Assembly (NCBI GenBank): GCA_963846925.1
Contig: CAWJXW010000016.1
Location: 441,813-505,812 of the forward strand
From: JAQBQB01 sp963846925
GTDB lineage: Bacteria > Gemmatimonadota > Gemmatimonadetes > Gemmatimonadales > Gemmatimonadaceae
DNA length: 64,000 nt
Direction: 5' to 3'
A program made the translations under genes and the position numbers. Below are positions 63,627-64,000 of the stretch, piece after piece. The notes under the pieces were generated by a model, which did not search any database, was not told the origin of the DNA, and saw only the letters and a program-made list of their open reading frames with translations. The stretch's first letter is position 1, and each line of letters starts with the position of its first letter.

Positions 63627-64000
63627 GCGCTTCGTCACGACGAAGGTCGAGATCGAGGGCCGCGAGGAGACGAAGATCGTCGAGCTCCCGTCGCGCAATC
63701 CGGAACCGTGGGGGGAGGACGCGAACCTCACCGTCGTCGGCCGGCGCGCCACGCGCGCCGACGCGCTCGAGAAGGTGACGGGAATCGCCCGCTACACCGC
63801 CGACGTCGACCTGCCGGGGATGCTCTACGCCGCGATTCTTCGCTCTCCGGTCGCGAGCGGACGCGTCGTGTCGCTCGACCTCGCGGCGGCGAGCGAGATC
63901 TCCGGCGTGCGCGGCGCGGTCGACCACGACGACATGCCGAACACGAAGCTCGACGGCATCCGCCTCTTCGATCGCGAGGTCCACTACGCTGGCCAGCCGC
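63619..64000 (+). CDS. Molybdopterin-binding subunit of molybdenum hydroxylase, N-terminal part (cut by window end)
   Basis: An open frame from ATG 63619 (MAKRFVTTKVEIEGREETKI) runs to the window edge. It contains VGRRATRADALEKVTGIARY and DLPGMLYAAILRSPVASGRV, the conserved start of the XdhB/CoxL large subunit, followed by DREVHYAGQP. Only about 127 of an expected 700 or more residues are visible, so the active-site motif that distinguishes the families lies outside. It is coupled to the 2Fe-2S subunit gene. Confidence 0.9.
   Translation, partial: MAKRFVTTKVEIEGREETKIVELPSRNPEPWGEDANLTVVGRRATRADALEKVTGIARYTADVDLPGMLYAAILRSPVASGRVVSLDLAAASEISGVRGAVDHDDMPNTKLDGIRLFDREVHYAGQP

Overview
This 64 kb window is a high-GC chromosomal segment, most likely from a soil or aquatic member of the Gemmatimonadota. 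I infer this from gene content, not from a marker gene: duplicated MacB/FtsX-type permeases (ADOP type) with PadR regulators, several ECF sigma factor modules, many secreted peptidases with Gly/Arg-rich insertions, Tat-exported sugar-related oxidoreductases, a bacterial deoxyhypusine-synthase-like gene and paired LLM flavin oxidoreductases. I see no rRNA, tRNA, CRISPR array, insertion sequence, phage gene or plasmid gene.

Layout. 0-5 kb (minus strand): a short gene run with proline dehydrogenase and an M14 peptidase, then an ECF sigma factor overlapping a membrane-anchored CBM48 protein and a secreted protein. 5-10 kb: a fadJ/fadI beta-oxidation pair divergent from glpD. 10-15 kb: a ZU5-like lipoprotein, a TPR protein, a sigma-54 activator without receiver domain and a TPR-HD-GYP protein, facing greA. 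15-20 kb: deoxyhypusine-synthase-like and LOG-family genes, divergent from a phosphatase/small protein/queG operon. 20-33 kb: LLM oxidoreductase, an amino-acid permease remnant, an ATP-grasp protein, DUF937-OmpA, PEBP, GH36-like glycosidase, S9 peptidase, a multi-pass membrane protein and a Tat-exported SDR protein. 34-42.4 kb (minus): two ADOP permeases, one under PadR and one in an ECF/anti-sigma/DUF4097 operon. 42.9-50.8 kb: LVIVD protein, second LLM oxidoreductase, Gfo/Idh, a gluconate-dehydrogenase-type subunit pair and an M28 peptidase. 51-55 kb: two tandem matrixin-like proteases facing a third ECF/anti-sigma/PDZ operon. 55.5-64 kb: serine hydrolase, Omp85-like protein, Fe-S assembly protein, RNase D, PLP enzyme, thioesterase, alpha/beta hydrolase, lipid methyltransferase-like protein, 7Fe ferredoxin and the start of a xanthine-dehydrogenase-type operon.

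Two features stand out. First, about ten otherwise ordinary genes are broken by single-base frameshifts. Nearly all are restored by deleting one base, which looks like unpolished long-read sequence rather than real pseudogenization, so those genes are annotated here as single frameshifted CDSs. Second, octamer arrays of the GGTGGACC family (plus one heptamer array) lie in intergenic space. Two of them run directly into the start codon of the downstream gene.

The most interesting functional candidates are the CBM48 protein overlapping an ECF sigma factor, the TPR / sigma-54 activator / TPR-HD-GYP signalling cluster, the octamer arrays at start codons, and the deoxyhypusine-synthase homologue, whose bacterial substrate is open.
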